From: Emticicia sp040253585
Lineage (GTDB): Bacteria; Bacteroidota; Bacteroidia; Cytophagales; Spirosomataceae
Direction of reading: 5' to 3'
Assembly: GCF_040253585.1 (NCBI RefSeq)
Contig: NZ_JBELAU010000001.1
Coordinates: forward strand, 1 to 64,000
Length of the DNA stretch: 64,000 bases
Position numbers and translations under genes: made by a program. Positions within the stretch are counted from its first letter, which is position 1. Each line of letters starts with the position of its first letter. Shown one piece after another: positions 43,032 to 51,647 of the stretch. The notes beneath the pieces are model-generated. The model worked only from the letters and a program-made list of their open reading frames with translations. It was not told the DNA's origin and did no database searches.

Positions 43032-43102
43032 TTTGAATGATAAGTGGTGTAAGCCAAACTATTTTCAAATTCTAAAATTTCCAAATTTTCAAATTCAAAG
43101 TA

Positions 43103-43441
43103 ATGGAAAGAAAATTCAATAAGCAGCAGAAACAACACGTTCGCACTGGCGATACTGTTGAAGTGATTGCAGGCAATGCTAAAGGAAAGCGTGGCGTAAT
43201 CAGTGAAGTGATTACATCAAAACAACGTGTAGTTGTTGATGGTGTAAACATCATGAAAAAACACGTAAAACCTTCTGCTCAATCTCCTCAAGGCGAAATC
43301 CGTGAGTTTGCAGCCCCTATTCACATCAGTAACGTTATGTTAGTTGATCCAGCTACTGGTAAACCAACACGTACTGGTCGTAAAGAAAACGACAAAGGAA
43401 AGTTACAAAGATTTTCTAAGGAAACTGGAAAATTCATTTAA
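43103..43441 (+). CDS. rplX: 50S ribosomal protein L24
   Basis: A 112-residue L24 with a KOW domain (VRTGDTVEVIAGNAKGKRG), which starts 50S assembly. Order and length are normal. Confidence 0.96.
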   Translation: MERKFNKQQKQHVRTGDTVEVIAGNAKGKRGVISEVITSKQRVVVDGVNIMKKHVKPSAQSPQGEIREFAAPIHISNVMLVDPATGKPTRTGRKENDKGKLQRFSKETGKFI

Positions 43442-43522
43442 TCAATTACCATTTGGCATTAGCTTCTGCCGAAGCTTTTATCAATAAATATGAGGGTCGG
43501 AAATCCTCCTATTAAAAATCTA

Positions 43523-44071
43523 ATGGCACGTTTAAGAGACAAATACACCAAAGAGATTGTTCCTGCTTTGAAAGAAAAGTTTGGATACAAATCAGTGATG
43601 CAAGTTCCAGCATTGAAAAAGATTGTAGTGAACCGTGGGGTTGGAGCTGCAACTGGGGACAAGAAATTAATTGACAGTAGTTTGGAAGAAATCACTACAA
43701 TTACTGGTCAAAAAGCAGTAGCTACACTTTCAAAGAAAGCCGTATCAAACTTTAAACTACGTGAAAATATGCCAATCGGTGTAAAAGTAACTTTACGTGG
43801 TGATAAAATGTACGAATTCTTAGACCGTTTGACTGCCATTGCTCTTCCACGTGTACGTGACTTCAAAGGTATTAGCGATAAAGGCTTTGACGGACGTGGA
43901 AACTATACCTTCGGTGTGAAGGAGCAAATCATCTTCCCTGAAATCTCGATTGATAAAATCTCTAAGATTCAAGGTATGGATATTACATTCGTTACCACAG
44001 CAGGAACAGATGCTGAAGCATACGAATTATTAAAAGCAATGGGAATGCCTTTTGCAAGCATCAAGAAATAA
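43523..44071 (+). CDS. rplE: 50S ribosomal protein L5
   Basis: A 182-residue L5, which binds 5S rRNA (KKIVVNRGVGAATGDKK, and GRGNYTFGVKEQIIFPEI). The frame extends to 43490, but the ATG at 43523 (MARLRDKYTKE) gives the family start. Confidence 0.97.
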   Translation: MARLRDKYTKEIVPALKEKFGYKSVMQVPALKKIVVNRGVGAATGDKKLIDSSLEEITTITGQKAVATLSKKAVSNFKLRENMPIGVKVTLRGDKMYEFLDRLTAIALPRVRDFKGISDKGFDGRGNYTFGVKEQIIFPEISIDKISKIQGMDITFVTTAGTDAEAYELLKAMGMPFASIKK

Positions 44072-44106
44072 TATTAAGATTTCGATATTTATAATTCAGT
44101 CATACA

Positions 44107-44376
44107 ATGGCAAAAGAATCAATAAAAGCAAGAGATAGAAAAAAAGCAGCTTGTGTTGCTAAATACGCTGCAAAGCGTGCTGCTTTGAAAGAAGCAGGCG
44201 ACCTAATTGGCTTAGACAAACTACCTCGCAACGCTTCACCTGTACGTTTACACAATCGTTGTCAATTGACAGGCCGTCCGAGAGGATATATGCGTAAGTT
44301 CGGTATCAATCGTGTTACTTTCCGTGAAATGGCAAGTAAAGGATTAATCCCAGGAGTTACAAAAGCATCTTGGTAA
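44107..44376 (+). CDS. rpsN: 30S ribosomal protein S14 (zinc-free type)
   Basis: An 89-residue S14 of the long type without the CxxC zinc ligands (RLHNRCQLTGRPRGYMRKFGI). It fits the other zinc-free proteins here (S4 and L36). A 200-base gap follows before rpsH, containing a promoter-like box. Confidence 0.96.
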   Translation: MAKESIKARDRKKAACVAKYAAKRAALKEAGDLIGLDKLPRNASPVRLHNRCQLTGRPRGYMRKFGINRVTFREMASKGLIPGVTKASW

Positions 44377-44495
44377 TATTGTAAAAGTACTTATTTCGAT
44401 GTAAATATTTAAAGTTGTTTTATAACTTTATAAAGAATATTTATTCTTCTTGATAATTACTTGCTCAATAATTACTTTTTCTAAAAAACATTTTC

Positions 44496-44503
44496 TAATT
44501 TTG
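44496..44503 (+). promoter_or_regulatory. Candidate promoter/leader start for the rpsH part of the operon
   Basis: TAATTTTG is a perfect TAnnTTTG box. The -33 element is poor (no TTG 20 bases upstream). Downstream is CAGCCCAGTTAAG, which shares AATTTTGCAnCCCAGTT with promoter P2 at 37007-37023, and a foldable leader: CCAGTTAAG/CTTAACGCTGG outer arms around a TCGTG/CACGA hairpin. The gap from 44377 to 44576 holds no gene. Confidence 0.55.
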
Positions 44504-44576
44504 CAGCCCAGTTAAGAAAGTCGTGCTCACGATACTGCTTAACGCTGGCTTAGGTATCCAAAATTAAATATCAAAA

Positions 44577-44978
44577 ATGATTACAACGGATCCAATAGCA
44601 GACTTCCTTACCAGAATCAGAAATGCCATCAAGGCACGTCATAGAGTGGTAGAAATTCCTGCTTCGAACATCAAAAAAGCGATTACTCAAGTACTTTACG
44701 ATAAAGGCTTTATTCAAAGTTATAAATTCGAAGAAGTTGCTCCTCAAGGAGTAATCAAAATTGCATTGAAGTACAATCCAGTTACGAAACAATCTGCAAT
44801 CGTAGAATTGAAAAGAGTTTCAAAACCAGGTTTACGTAAATATGCTGGTACAACTGATATTCCACGTGTATTAAATGGTTTGGGTATTGCTATCGTTTCT
44901 ACATCGAAAGGTGTAATGACTGATAAAGAAGCTCGTGCCTTGAAAGTAGGTGGTGAAGTATTGTGCTACGTATATTAA
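44577..44978 (+). CDS. rpsH: 30S ribosomal protein S8
   Basis: A 133-residue S8 (TDPIADFLTRIRNA, then STSKGVMTDKEARALKVGGEVLCYVY), the primary binder of the 16S central domain. In enterobacteria S8 represses the spc operon by binding the L5 region of the mRNA; the leader before this gene could serve a similar role (inference). Confidence 0.97.
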   Translation: MITTDPIADFLTRIRNAIKARHRVVEIPASNIKKAITQVLYDKGFIQSYKFEEVAPQGVIKIALKYNPVTKQSAIVELKRVSKPGLRKYAGTTDIPRVLNGLGIAIVSTSKGVMTDKEARALKVGGEVLCYVY

Positions 44979-45109
44979 TACGATGCTTATCATTGACCTT
45001 ATGTGTATTCAATACACCTTAATGTCTTCACTCAAGTAAATAATTTGTTGACCGCTCCTAATAACTCGTGCCAACGAAAGTGTTTTGAAGCCTTAAACTA
45101 TTCAATAAA

Positions 45110-45670
45110 ATGTCAAGAATTGGTAAAAAACCAGTTGCCCTTCCAAGTGGAGTAAGTATTTCAGTAGATGCACAAAATGTTGTTACTGTAAAAGGACCAA
45201 AGGGTACACTCACTCAGAAAGTTGACCAAGATATCACTGTTTCTGTTGAAGAAAACGAGTTGAAAGTTGAGAGACCAACTGAACAAAAAAGACACAAAGC
45301 CCTTCACGGTTTATATCGCTCATTAATCAATAACATGGTTATCGGCGTTAGCACTGGCTATAAAGCTGAAATGGAAATCGTCGGTGTTGGTTACAAGGCT
45401 GCCAATAATGGTAATGTCCTTGATTTAAGCTTAGGTTTCTCGCACAATGTTTACTTTGTAGTTCCTTCAGAATTGAAAGTTACAACTGCGATGGAAAAAG
45501 GTAAAAACCCGATGGTAACGCTTGAAGGTACAGATAAGCAACTCGTAGGCTTAGTAGCTTCAAAAATCAAGTCACTTCGTAAAGTTGAGCCATACAAAGG
45601 TAAAGGTATTAGATTTGTTGGTGAAATTATTCGTCGTAAGGCTGGTAAAACATCTGGTAAGAAGAAATAA
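45110..45670 (+). CDS. rplF: 50S ribosomal protein L6
   Basis: A 186-residue L6 (MSRIGKKPVALPSGVS, then EPYKGKGIRFVGEIIRRKAGKT). Length and order are normal. The 131-base gap before it has a perfect GTGTATT-C-AATACAC palindrome near 45003-45017. Confidence 0.97.
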   Translation: MSRIGKKPVALPSGVSISVDAQNVVTVKGPKGTLTQKVDQDITVSVEENELKVERPTEQKRHKALHGLYRSLINNMVIGVSTGYKAEMEIVGVGYKAANNGNVLDLSLGFSHNVYFVVPSELKVTTAMEKGKNPMVTLEGTDKQLVGLVASKIKSLRKVEPYKGKGIRFVGEIIRRKAGKTSGKKK

Positions 45671-45752
45671 TCATTAGACACAAGACGTAGGAGAAACAAG
45701 AACGATTAATTATCAAACTTGCTGCTCTGAAAATCACAAAATAGCAAATACA

Positions 45753-46100
45753 ATGTCAAGTGTAAAAACTGATAGAAGACAAAAAATTAAGTGGAGTATC
45801 CGTAACAAAATCTCTGGTACAACCGAGAGACCACGTTTGTCGGTATTCCGTTCAAATACTGCCATCTACGCTCAATTAATTGACGACTCTAAAGGTGAAA
45901 CTTTAGCGGCTGTTTCAACAACCGAATTAGGTTTGAAAGGTGTGAAAATCGACAATTCAAAAGAAGTTGGTAAAAAAATAGCTGAAAAAGCGACCGAAAA
46001 AGGAATCCTTGCCTGTGTATTCGATCGTAATGGCTATTTGTATCATGGTAACATCAAAGCTGTGGCTGAAGGAGCCAGAGAAGGCGGTTTGAAATTCTAA
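45753..46100 (+). CDS. rplR: 50S ribosomal protein L18
   Basis: A 115-residue L18, a 5S rRNA-binding protein (GTTERPRLSVFRSN, then FDRNGYLYHGNIKAVAEGAREGG). Confidence 0.96.
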   Translation: MSSVKTDRRQKIKWSIRNKISGTTERPRLSVFRSNTAIYAQLIDDSKGETLAAVSTTELGLKGVKIDNSKEVGKKIAEKATEKGILACVFDRNGYLYHGNIKAVAEGAREGGLKF

Positions 46101-46118
46101 TCTTGAAATTCTGAATCA

Positions 46119-46622
46119 ATGAACAAAGCAAAAGTAAACGAGGCAGAACTCAAAGAAAGAGTAGTCGCCATCAATCGTGTAGCAAAAGTAGTAAAAGGTG
46201 GACGTCGTTTTAGCTTCTCAGCTATCGTTGTATTGGGCGATGGTAAAGGAGTAGTAGGACAAGGTTTAGGTAAAGCAAATGAAGTAACGGATGCAATTGC
46301 AAAAGCTATTGAAGATGCTAAGAAAAACTTAGTTACTGTTCCTGTAATCAACGACACAGTACCTCATGAAATTCATGGTAAATTCTCAGGTGGTTTAGTT
46401 TTCGTTAAACCAGCAGCTCCTGGTACAGGTATTATTGCTGGTGGTGCGATGCGTGCCGTTTTGGAAGCAGCCGGAATTCATAATGTATTGGCTAAATCTA
46501 AAGGTTCATCAAACCCTCACAACGTAGTTAAAGCAACTATCGACGCTCTTAGTCAAATGAGAGCTCCGCATTCAGTAGCTTTCCAACGTAGTGTAAAAAT
46601 GACTAAAGTATTCAACGGATAA
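46119..46622 (+). CDS. rpsE: 30S ribosomal protein S5
   Basis: A 167-residue S5. The double-stranded RNA-binding-like N-terminal domain (RRFSFSAIVVLGDGKGVVG) and the C-terminal domain (PAAPGTGIIAGGAMRAVLE) are intact. It lies 18 bases after rplR. Confidence 0.97.
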   Translation: MNKAKVNEAELKERVVAINRVAKVVKGGRRFSFSAIVVLGDGKGVVGQGLGKANEVTDAIAKAIEDAKKNLVTVPVINDTVPHEIHGKFSGGLVFVKPAAPGTGIIAGGAMRAVLEAAGIHNVLAKSKGSSNPHNVVKATIDALSQMRAPHSVAFQRSVKMTKVFNG

Positions 46623-46631
46623 TTGCTCTGA

Positions 46632-46680
46632 GCTTTAAGTTTACTAATCATACTTATTGGTATGAAAGTCAACTTAAAGC
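46632..46680. repeat. Inverted repeat between rpsE and rpmD
   Basis: Perfect 10-bp arms GCTTTAAGTT (46632-46641) and its complement (46671-46680), with an inner TCATAC/GTATGA pairing. It fills most of the 82-base gap. Confidence 0.7.
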
Positions 46681-46704
46681 TTGTTGCATGTAGCTAATAA
46701 AAAA

Positions 46705-46884
46705 ATGGCAAAGGTAAAAATTACTCAAGTAAGAAGTATCATTGGAAGACCAGAAGTTCAAAAGCGTACAATCGCTGCTTTAGGACTTGGAAAACTCAAT
46801 CGTACTGTTGAAAAAGAACTAAACCCTGCAATGCAAGGAATGATTAATTCGGTGAAACACCTATTAGTTATTGAGGAAGCATAA
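46705..46884 (+). CDS. rpmD: 50S ribosomal protein L30
   Basis: A 59-residue L30 (MAKVKITQVRSIIGRPEVQK, then LGLGKLNRTVEKELN). The frame opens at TTG 46681, but the ATG at 46705 matches the family N-terminus and has an A-rich upstream tract. Confidence 0.95.
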   Translation: MAKVKITQVRSIIGRPEVQKRTIAALGLGKLNRTVEKELNPAMQGMINSVKHLLVIEEA

Positions 46885-47058
46885 GCAGTAAAGATTTAAG
46901 AATAAATGATTACAAATTAAAGATTGATGATGTTTAACATATCACAATCGCTAATTATTAATCAACAGTCTTTAATTTCTTTTTCTATTAGGCATAGCCG
47001 AGTAAATCTGAAGGTCAGATTTGCGTATTATTAACCCGATTAAATTAATCGAATTACA

Positions 47059-47853
47059 ATGAAATTAGAATCTCTAAAACCTAATAAAGGTTCAGTTAAA
47101 GCAAATGACAGAGTAGGTCGTGGACACGGTTCTGGTGGTGGTGGTACTGCTAAACGTGGTCACAAAGGTGCTAAATCTCGTTCAGGTTACAGCCAAAAAC
47201 GTGGTTTTGAAGGTGGTCAAATGCCTTTACAACGTCGTGTTCCTAAGTTTGGTTTCAAAAATATCAATCGTGTTGAATACAAAGCTATCAATTTGGACAC
47301 AATCCAAGCATTATTTGATAAAACTGGTATCGCTAACATTGATTTAGGTGTATTATATAACAACGGTCTTATCTCAAAATCTGATTTAGTTAAAGTATTA
47401 GGTCGTGGAGAATTGACTGCAGCAGTTAATCTACGTGCAAATGCTTTCTCTGCTTCAGCAATTGCAGCAATTGAGAAAGTAGGTGGTTCTGCAACAGTAG
47501 ATGCAACTTTTAATAAGGAAGTTGTTGCTGTTGAACAAGTAGTTACAGAAGTTGTAGCTGAAGAAAAACCAAAGAAAGCAACAAAAAAAAAAGCTGAGGG
47601 CGACGATTTAAAATTAATCGAAGGAGTTGGTCCGAAAATTGCGGATTTGTTAATTAATGCAGGAATAGTTACATTTGCAGATTTAGCAGCAACTCCAGTT
47701 GAGAAAGTTTCTGAAATCCTTGATGCAGCAGGTTCAAAATTTGCGATGCATAACCCAGCTACTTGGGCTGACCAGGCCGCTTTGGCTCGTGATGGCAAGT
47801 GGGATGAGTTGAAGGAATTGCAAGATAAACTCAATGCAGGTAAAGCTGAGTAA
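47059..47853 (+). CDS. rplO: 50S ribosomal protein L15 with C-terminal helix-hairpin-helix domain
   Basis: A 264-residue L15; the family is usually ~145-150. The L15 core (about 1-148: GRGHGSGGGGTAKRGHKG, then GFEGGQMPLQRRVPKFGF) is complete. A charged, Lys/Val-rich linker (about 152-180) leads to a domain with LKLIEGVGPKIADLLINAGI and FADLAATPVEK, which is a helix-hairpin-helix motif found on the tails of other Bacteroidota proteins, including L21. The frame is continuous, with no frameshift. The tail may bind RNA or DNA. Confidence 0.96.
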   Translation: MKLESLKPNKGSVKANDRVGRGHGSGGGGTAKRGHKGAKSRSGYSQKRGFEGGQMPLQRRVPKFGFKNINRVEYKAINLDTIQALFDKTGIANIDLGVLYNNGLISKSDLVKVLGRGELTAAVNLRANAFSASAIAAIEKVGGSATVDATFNKEVVAVEQVVTEVVAEEKPKKATKKKAEGDDLKLIEGVGPKIADLLINAGIVTFADLAATPVEKVSEILDAAGSKFAMHNPATWADQAALARDGKWDELKELQDKLNAGKAE

Positions 47854-47885
47854 TTTCACTAAAACGCCTTGTTTTTCCTATCAAA

Positions 47886-49220
47886 ATGAACAAATTCATT
47901 ACGACACTCCGAAACATTTGGTCAATAGAGGAACTGAGAAAGAGAATTCTCCAGACTATATTGATTATCTTAATTTTTAGAATTGGTTCACACGTGGTTT
48001 TACCAGGTGTAGATGTAGCAAAATTAAAAGACCTTACAGAATCTAATGGTTTGTTGGGTTTGTTAAATACACTCGTCGGTGGAGCTTTCCAAAATGCCTC
48101 GGTTATGGCACTTGGTATTATGCCTTATATTTCGGCATCCATCGCTATCCAATTGCTTACGCTTGCTCTACCATATTTTAGTAAATTACAAAAAGAAGGA
48201 GAGTCAGGTCGTAGAAAATTGAATCAGATTACTCGTTGGTTGACAATTATTGTAGCTGCAGCACAAGCATTAACTTATGTAAGGGCTACTATTCCAACTG
48301 ATGCGATTACAATCAGTCAAGGGTTATTTTACGTTAGTTCAGTAATATTAATCGTTTCTGGTACTGTAATGTGTATGTGGTTAGGTGAGAGAATGACCGA
48401 GAAAGGAGTTGGTAATGGTATTTCAATGATGATTATGATTGGTATCGTTTCAAGATTTCCAGGAGCAATTATCGGCGAAGCTCAAGCAAGAGGTGGAAAT
48501 GGGCAAATCCTTTTCTTTGTACTCGAATTAGTAGCTTTATTCTTAGTTGTTTTGTTTGCGGTTGCGATTACACAAGCTACAAGAAGAATACCCGTTCAAT
48601 ATGCTAAACAAATCGTTGGTAATAAAGTAGTAACTGGACAACGTCAGTACTTACCATTGAAATTGAACATTGCAGGTGTAATGCCAATTATCTTTGGACA
48701 AGCATTAATGTTTATTCCAGGTTTGGTACTAACATATTTGGCTGAAAGTACAAAAAGTGATACATTCCAGAATTGGGCAATTATTATGAACAACCCAGCT
48801 TCTTGGCAGTATTGTATCATTTATGCAGTCTTGATTATTGGTTTTACATTTTTCTACACTGCTATCTCGATTAACCCTAATCAAATTGCAGATGATATGA
48901 AACGTGGTGGTGGTTTTATTCCCGGTGTTAAACCTGGTCAACCAACATCTGATTTCGTTGCCAATATTTTAGACAGAATTACATTACCTGGTGGTGTTCT
49001 CTTAGCTGTGATTGCAATTTTACCTGCTTTCGCTGGCTTATTGGGTATGACTCAAGGCTTTGCTTCTTTCTTTGGTGGAACTTCATTGTTGATTCTCGTA
49101 GGTGTAGTTTTAGATACACTACAACAAATCGAAAGTTATTTATTAATGAAGCGTTATGAAGGTTTGATGCAGTCAGGTCGTATTCAAGGTCGTCAGATTG
49201 ACGCTAATGTTCCTGCCTAA
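47886..49220 (+). CDS. secY: Protein translocase subunit SecY
   Basis: A 444-residue SecY channel with ten transmembrane segments (first: RKRILQTILIILIFRIG; landmark LGIMPYISASIAIQLL). The plug and cytoplasmic loops are normal (GMTQGFASFFGGTSLLI at the end). It follows rplO by 32 bases, the usual place. Confidence 0.98.
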   Translation: MNKFITTLRNIWSIEELRKRILQTILIILIFRIGSHVVLPGVDVAKLKDLTESNGLLGLLNTLVGGAFQNASVMALGIMPYISASIAIQLLTLALPYFSKLQKEGESGRRKLNQITRWLTIIVAAAQALTYVRATIPTDAITISQGLFYVSSVILIVSGTVMCMWLGERMTEKGVGNGISMMIMIGIVSRFPGAIIGEAQARGGNGQILFFVLELVALFLVVLFAVAITQATRRIPVQYAKQIVGNKVVTGQRQYLPLKLNIAGVMPIIFGQALMFIPGLVLTYLAESTKSDTFQNWAIIMNNPASWQYCIIYAVLIIGFTFFYTAISINPNQIADDMKRGGGFIPGVKPGQPTSDFVANILDRITLPGGVLLAVIAILPAFAGLLGMTQGFASFFGGTSLLILVGVVLDTLQQIESYLLMKRYEGLMQSGRIQGRQIDANVPA

Positions 49221-49239
49221 ATAAAACGACAACGCAGTC

Positions 49240-50049
49240 ATGAGTAAAAAAGATAAAATAATTTATCTAAAGTCTGAAGAAGAATTAGAGATTATTAGAG
49301 AAAATGGCCAAATTTTAGGCAAAGCTCATGCTGAAGTTGCTAAATTAATTGAGCCGGGTGTTACCACAAAAGCCCTTGATAAAGTTGCTTTTGAGTACAT
49401 ACAAGATAATGCAGCTCAACCATCTTTTTTGAATTATAATGGTTTTCCAGCAAGTTTATGTATATCAGTAAATGATGTCGTAGTTCATGGAATCCCAAGT
49501 AATAGAGTTTTAAAAGATGGCGATATAGTTTCGATTGATTGCGGAGTATATAAGAAAGGATTTCACGCAGATAGTGCTTATACTTATACTATCGGAGAAG
49601 TTCAGAATGAAGTGCTTGATTTGCTTAAACACACATATCGCTCACTGTTCAAAGGTATCGAACAAGCAAGAGTTGGTAATAGAGTAGGAGATGTGAGTTT
49701 TGCTGTTCAGAATTATGCCGAATCACATCACTATGGTGTTGTGAGAGAATTAGTTGGTCATGGAGTTGGTAAGTATTTACACGAGTCCCCTGAAGTTCCA
49801 AACTTTGGCAAGCGTGGAAATGGCCCCAAACTTCTTGAAGGAATGGTAATCGCTATCGAGCCTATGATTACTTTGGGAAGAAGAGGCGTTGTTCAAGAAA
49901 ATGACAATTGGACAATCCGTACTGAAGACCGCAAGCAAGCAGCTCATTATGAGCATACGGTGGTTGTGAGAAAAGGTAAAGCTGAAATCTTAACTACCTT
50001 TCAATTCATCGAAGAGGTTTTAGCAAAGAAAAATTTAGTAATTGCATAG
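49240..50049 (+). CDS. map: Type I methionine aminopeptidase
   Basis: A 269-residue metalloprotease removing N-terminal Met. The five metal ligands are visible in SIDCGVYKKGFHADSAYT (two Asp), ELVGHGVGKYLHE (His) and IAIEPMIT and EHTVVV (Glu). It lies 19 bases after secY and before infA, as in many bacteria. Confidence 0.97.
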   Translation: MSKKDKIIYLKSEEELEIIRENGQILGKAHAEVAKLIEPGVTTKALDKVAFEYIQDNAAQPSFLNYNGFPASLCISVNDVVVHGIPSNRVLKDGDIVSIDCGVYKKGFHADSAYTYTIGEVQNEVLDLLKHTYRSLFKGIEQARVGNRVGDVSFAVQNYAESHHYGVVRELVGHGVGKYLHESPEVPNFGKRGNGPKLLEGMVIAIEPMITLGRRGVVQENDNWTIRTEDRKQAAHYEHTVVVRKGKAEILTTFQFIEEVLAKKNLVIA

Positions 50050-50101
50050 TACAAATACACAAAGATTTTGATACAATTTCAAAGTCAGCATATTAAATTA
50101 A

Positions 50102-50320
50102 ATGGCAAAACAATCAAATATCGAAGTTGACGGCATCATTACTGAAGCTCTTTCAAATGCCATGTTTCGTGTGCGTTTAGAGAATCAGCATGAGTTAATC
50201 GCTCATATTTCGGGCAAAATGAGAATGAATTATATTCGTATTTTGCCAGGTGATAAGGTAAGACTGGAAATGTCCCCTTATGATTTAACAAAAGCTCGTA
50301 TTACGTATCGTTATAAATAA
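50102..50320 (+). CDS. infA: Translation initiation factor IF-1
   Basis: A 72-residue S1-type OB-fold protein (EVDGIITEALSNAMFRVRLEN, given in shorter form GIITEALSNAMFRV, then GDKVRLEMSPYDLTKARITYRYK). Exact family length. It is followed by an AT-rich gap of 85 bases and rpmJ. Confidence 0.97.
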   Translation: MAKQSNIEVDGIITEALSNAMFRVRLENQHELIAHISGKMRMNYIRILPGDKVRLEMSPYDLTKARITYRYK

Positions 50321-50405
50321 TGCTGAATGAGCGAATGAGTGAACAAACGAATAATTAAGATATTCATCAACTCACACATTTACTACTTCAATAATTCAAA
50401 AAAAA

Positions 50406-50522
50406 ATGAAAGTAAAAGCGTCGGTTAAGAAGCGTAGTGCTGAATGTAAAGTTATCCGTAGAAAGGGTAAAATTTACGTTATTAACAAAAAGAATCCTAA
50501 GTTTAAACAAAGACAAGGCTAA
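50406..50522 (+). CDS. rpmJ: 50S ribosomal protein L36 (zinc-free type)
   Basis: A 38-residue protein, MKVKASVKKRSAECKVIR at its start and NKKNPKFKQRQG at its end. It keeps only one of the four usual Cys/His zinc ligands (C14), so it is a C-minus L36. Its stop lies 5 bases before rpsM. Confidence 0.97.
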   Translation: MKVKASVKKRSAECKVIRRKGKIYVINKKNPKFKQRQG

Positions 50523-50527
50523 TTTCT

Positions 50528-50902
50528 ATGAGGATTGCAGGTGTTGATATCCCAGACAAAAAAAGAGGCGAAATCGCCCTTACGTACATCTACGGTATTG
50601 GCCGTAGTGCCTCACAAAAAATTCTAACAAAAGCTAATATCAGTTTTGATAAAAAAGCTGGCGAATGGAATGACAGTGAAGCTAATGCCATCCGTGGTAT
50701 CATTACGGAAGAAATGACTGTTGAAGGTCAGTTGCGTTCAGAAGTACAACTTGCTATCAAACGTTTGATGGACATTGGTTGTTACCGTGGTGTTCGTCAC
50801 CGTAAAGGTTTACCACTTCGTGGACAACGTACCAAAAACAACTCACGTACCCGTAAAGGTAAGCGTAAGACAGTTGCTAACAAGAAGAAAGCGACTAAGT
50901 AA
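50528..50902 (+). CDS. rpsM: 30S ribosomal protein S13
   Basis: A 124-residue S13 (MRIAGVDIPDKKRGEIALTYIYGIG, short form GVDIPDKKRGEIALTYIYG; then GLPLRGQRTKNNSRTRKG). It contacts tRNA in the P site. It lies 5 bases after rpmJ. Confidence 0.97.
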   Translation: MRIAGVDIPDKKRGEIALTYIYGIGRSASQKILTKANISFDKKAGEWNDSEANAIRGIITEEMTVEGQLRSEVQLAIKRLMDIGCYRGVRHRKGLPLRGQRTKNNSRTRKGKRKTVANKKKATK

Positions 50903-51016
50903 TCACCCCAACCCTTAGTGGGTTATAAATTTGGGTTCTCTATTTTATTGGGGAAGAGAATCGAACAGAGTACAGGTTTTTCTGTACTGCCAATCATTTA
51001 ACAATGTTTTGTCACA

Positions 51017-51412
51017 ATGGCACAAGCAAAAAGAAAAGATAAAGCAAAAAAGAGAATTGTGATCGTAGAGCCAGTAGGCCAAGTTCACATTAGAGCTTCT
51101 TTCAATAACATCATTATTTCTGTTACAAACAGCCAAGGTCAAGTTATTTCTTGGGGTTCAGCAGGTAAAATGGGTTTCAAAGGTTCAAAGAAAAATACAC
51201 CTTATGCTGCACAAATGGCAGCTCAGAGTTGTGCTCAAGTAGCTTACGAAGCAGGAATGCGTAAAGCTGAAGTTTTTGTAAAAGGACCAGGTTCCGGACG
51301 TGAGTCGGCCATCCGTACTATTCAAAACTCAGGTATCGAAGTTACTACAATTACTGACGTTACGCCACTTCCACACAATGGATGTCGTCCGCCTAAGCGT
51401 AGAAGAGTTTAA
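51017..51412 (+). CDS. rpsK: 30S ribosomal protein S11
   Basis: A 131-residue S11 (HIRASFNNIIISVTNSQG, then DVTPLPHNGCRPPKRRRV), forming the platform of the 30S. The length is normal. Confidence 0.97.
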   Translation: MAQAKRKDKAKKRIVIVEPVGQVHIRASFNNIIISVTNSQGQVISWGSAGKMGFKGSKKNTPYAAQMAAQSCAQVAYEAGMRKAEVFVKGPGSGRESAIRTIQNSGIEVTTITDVTPLPHNGCRPPKRRRV

Positions 51413-51418
51413 TAGATG

Positions 51419-51496
51419 ACAAAAGAATGTAAGCAATAATCGTAAATTTAGTGCTTTGGCAGTTAGATTTTACGTTTAAAGTTTTCATTCTTTTGT
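51419..51496. repeat. Nested hairpin between rpsK and rpsD
   Basis: Arms 51419-51429 and 51486-51496 pair perfectly (ACAAAAGAATG), and an inner CGTAAA/TTTACG pair follows. It lies in a 235-base gap that otherwise shows no gene and could act in processing or attenuation. Confidence 0.65.
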
Positions 51497-51647
51497 TGCA
51501 TTAGTATATAATAATTTTCAATAGTTCTCGTTTTAAGACGGGAAAAGAAATAGAAAGCAGATTATTGCTATTTTGATTTTCAAAATGATTGATAGTTTGG
51601 ACATTGGGGCTAATCAATCTCTATTTCATTTTAACAACCAATAAAAA

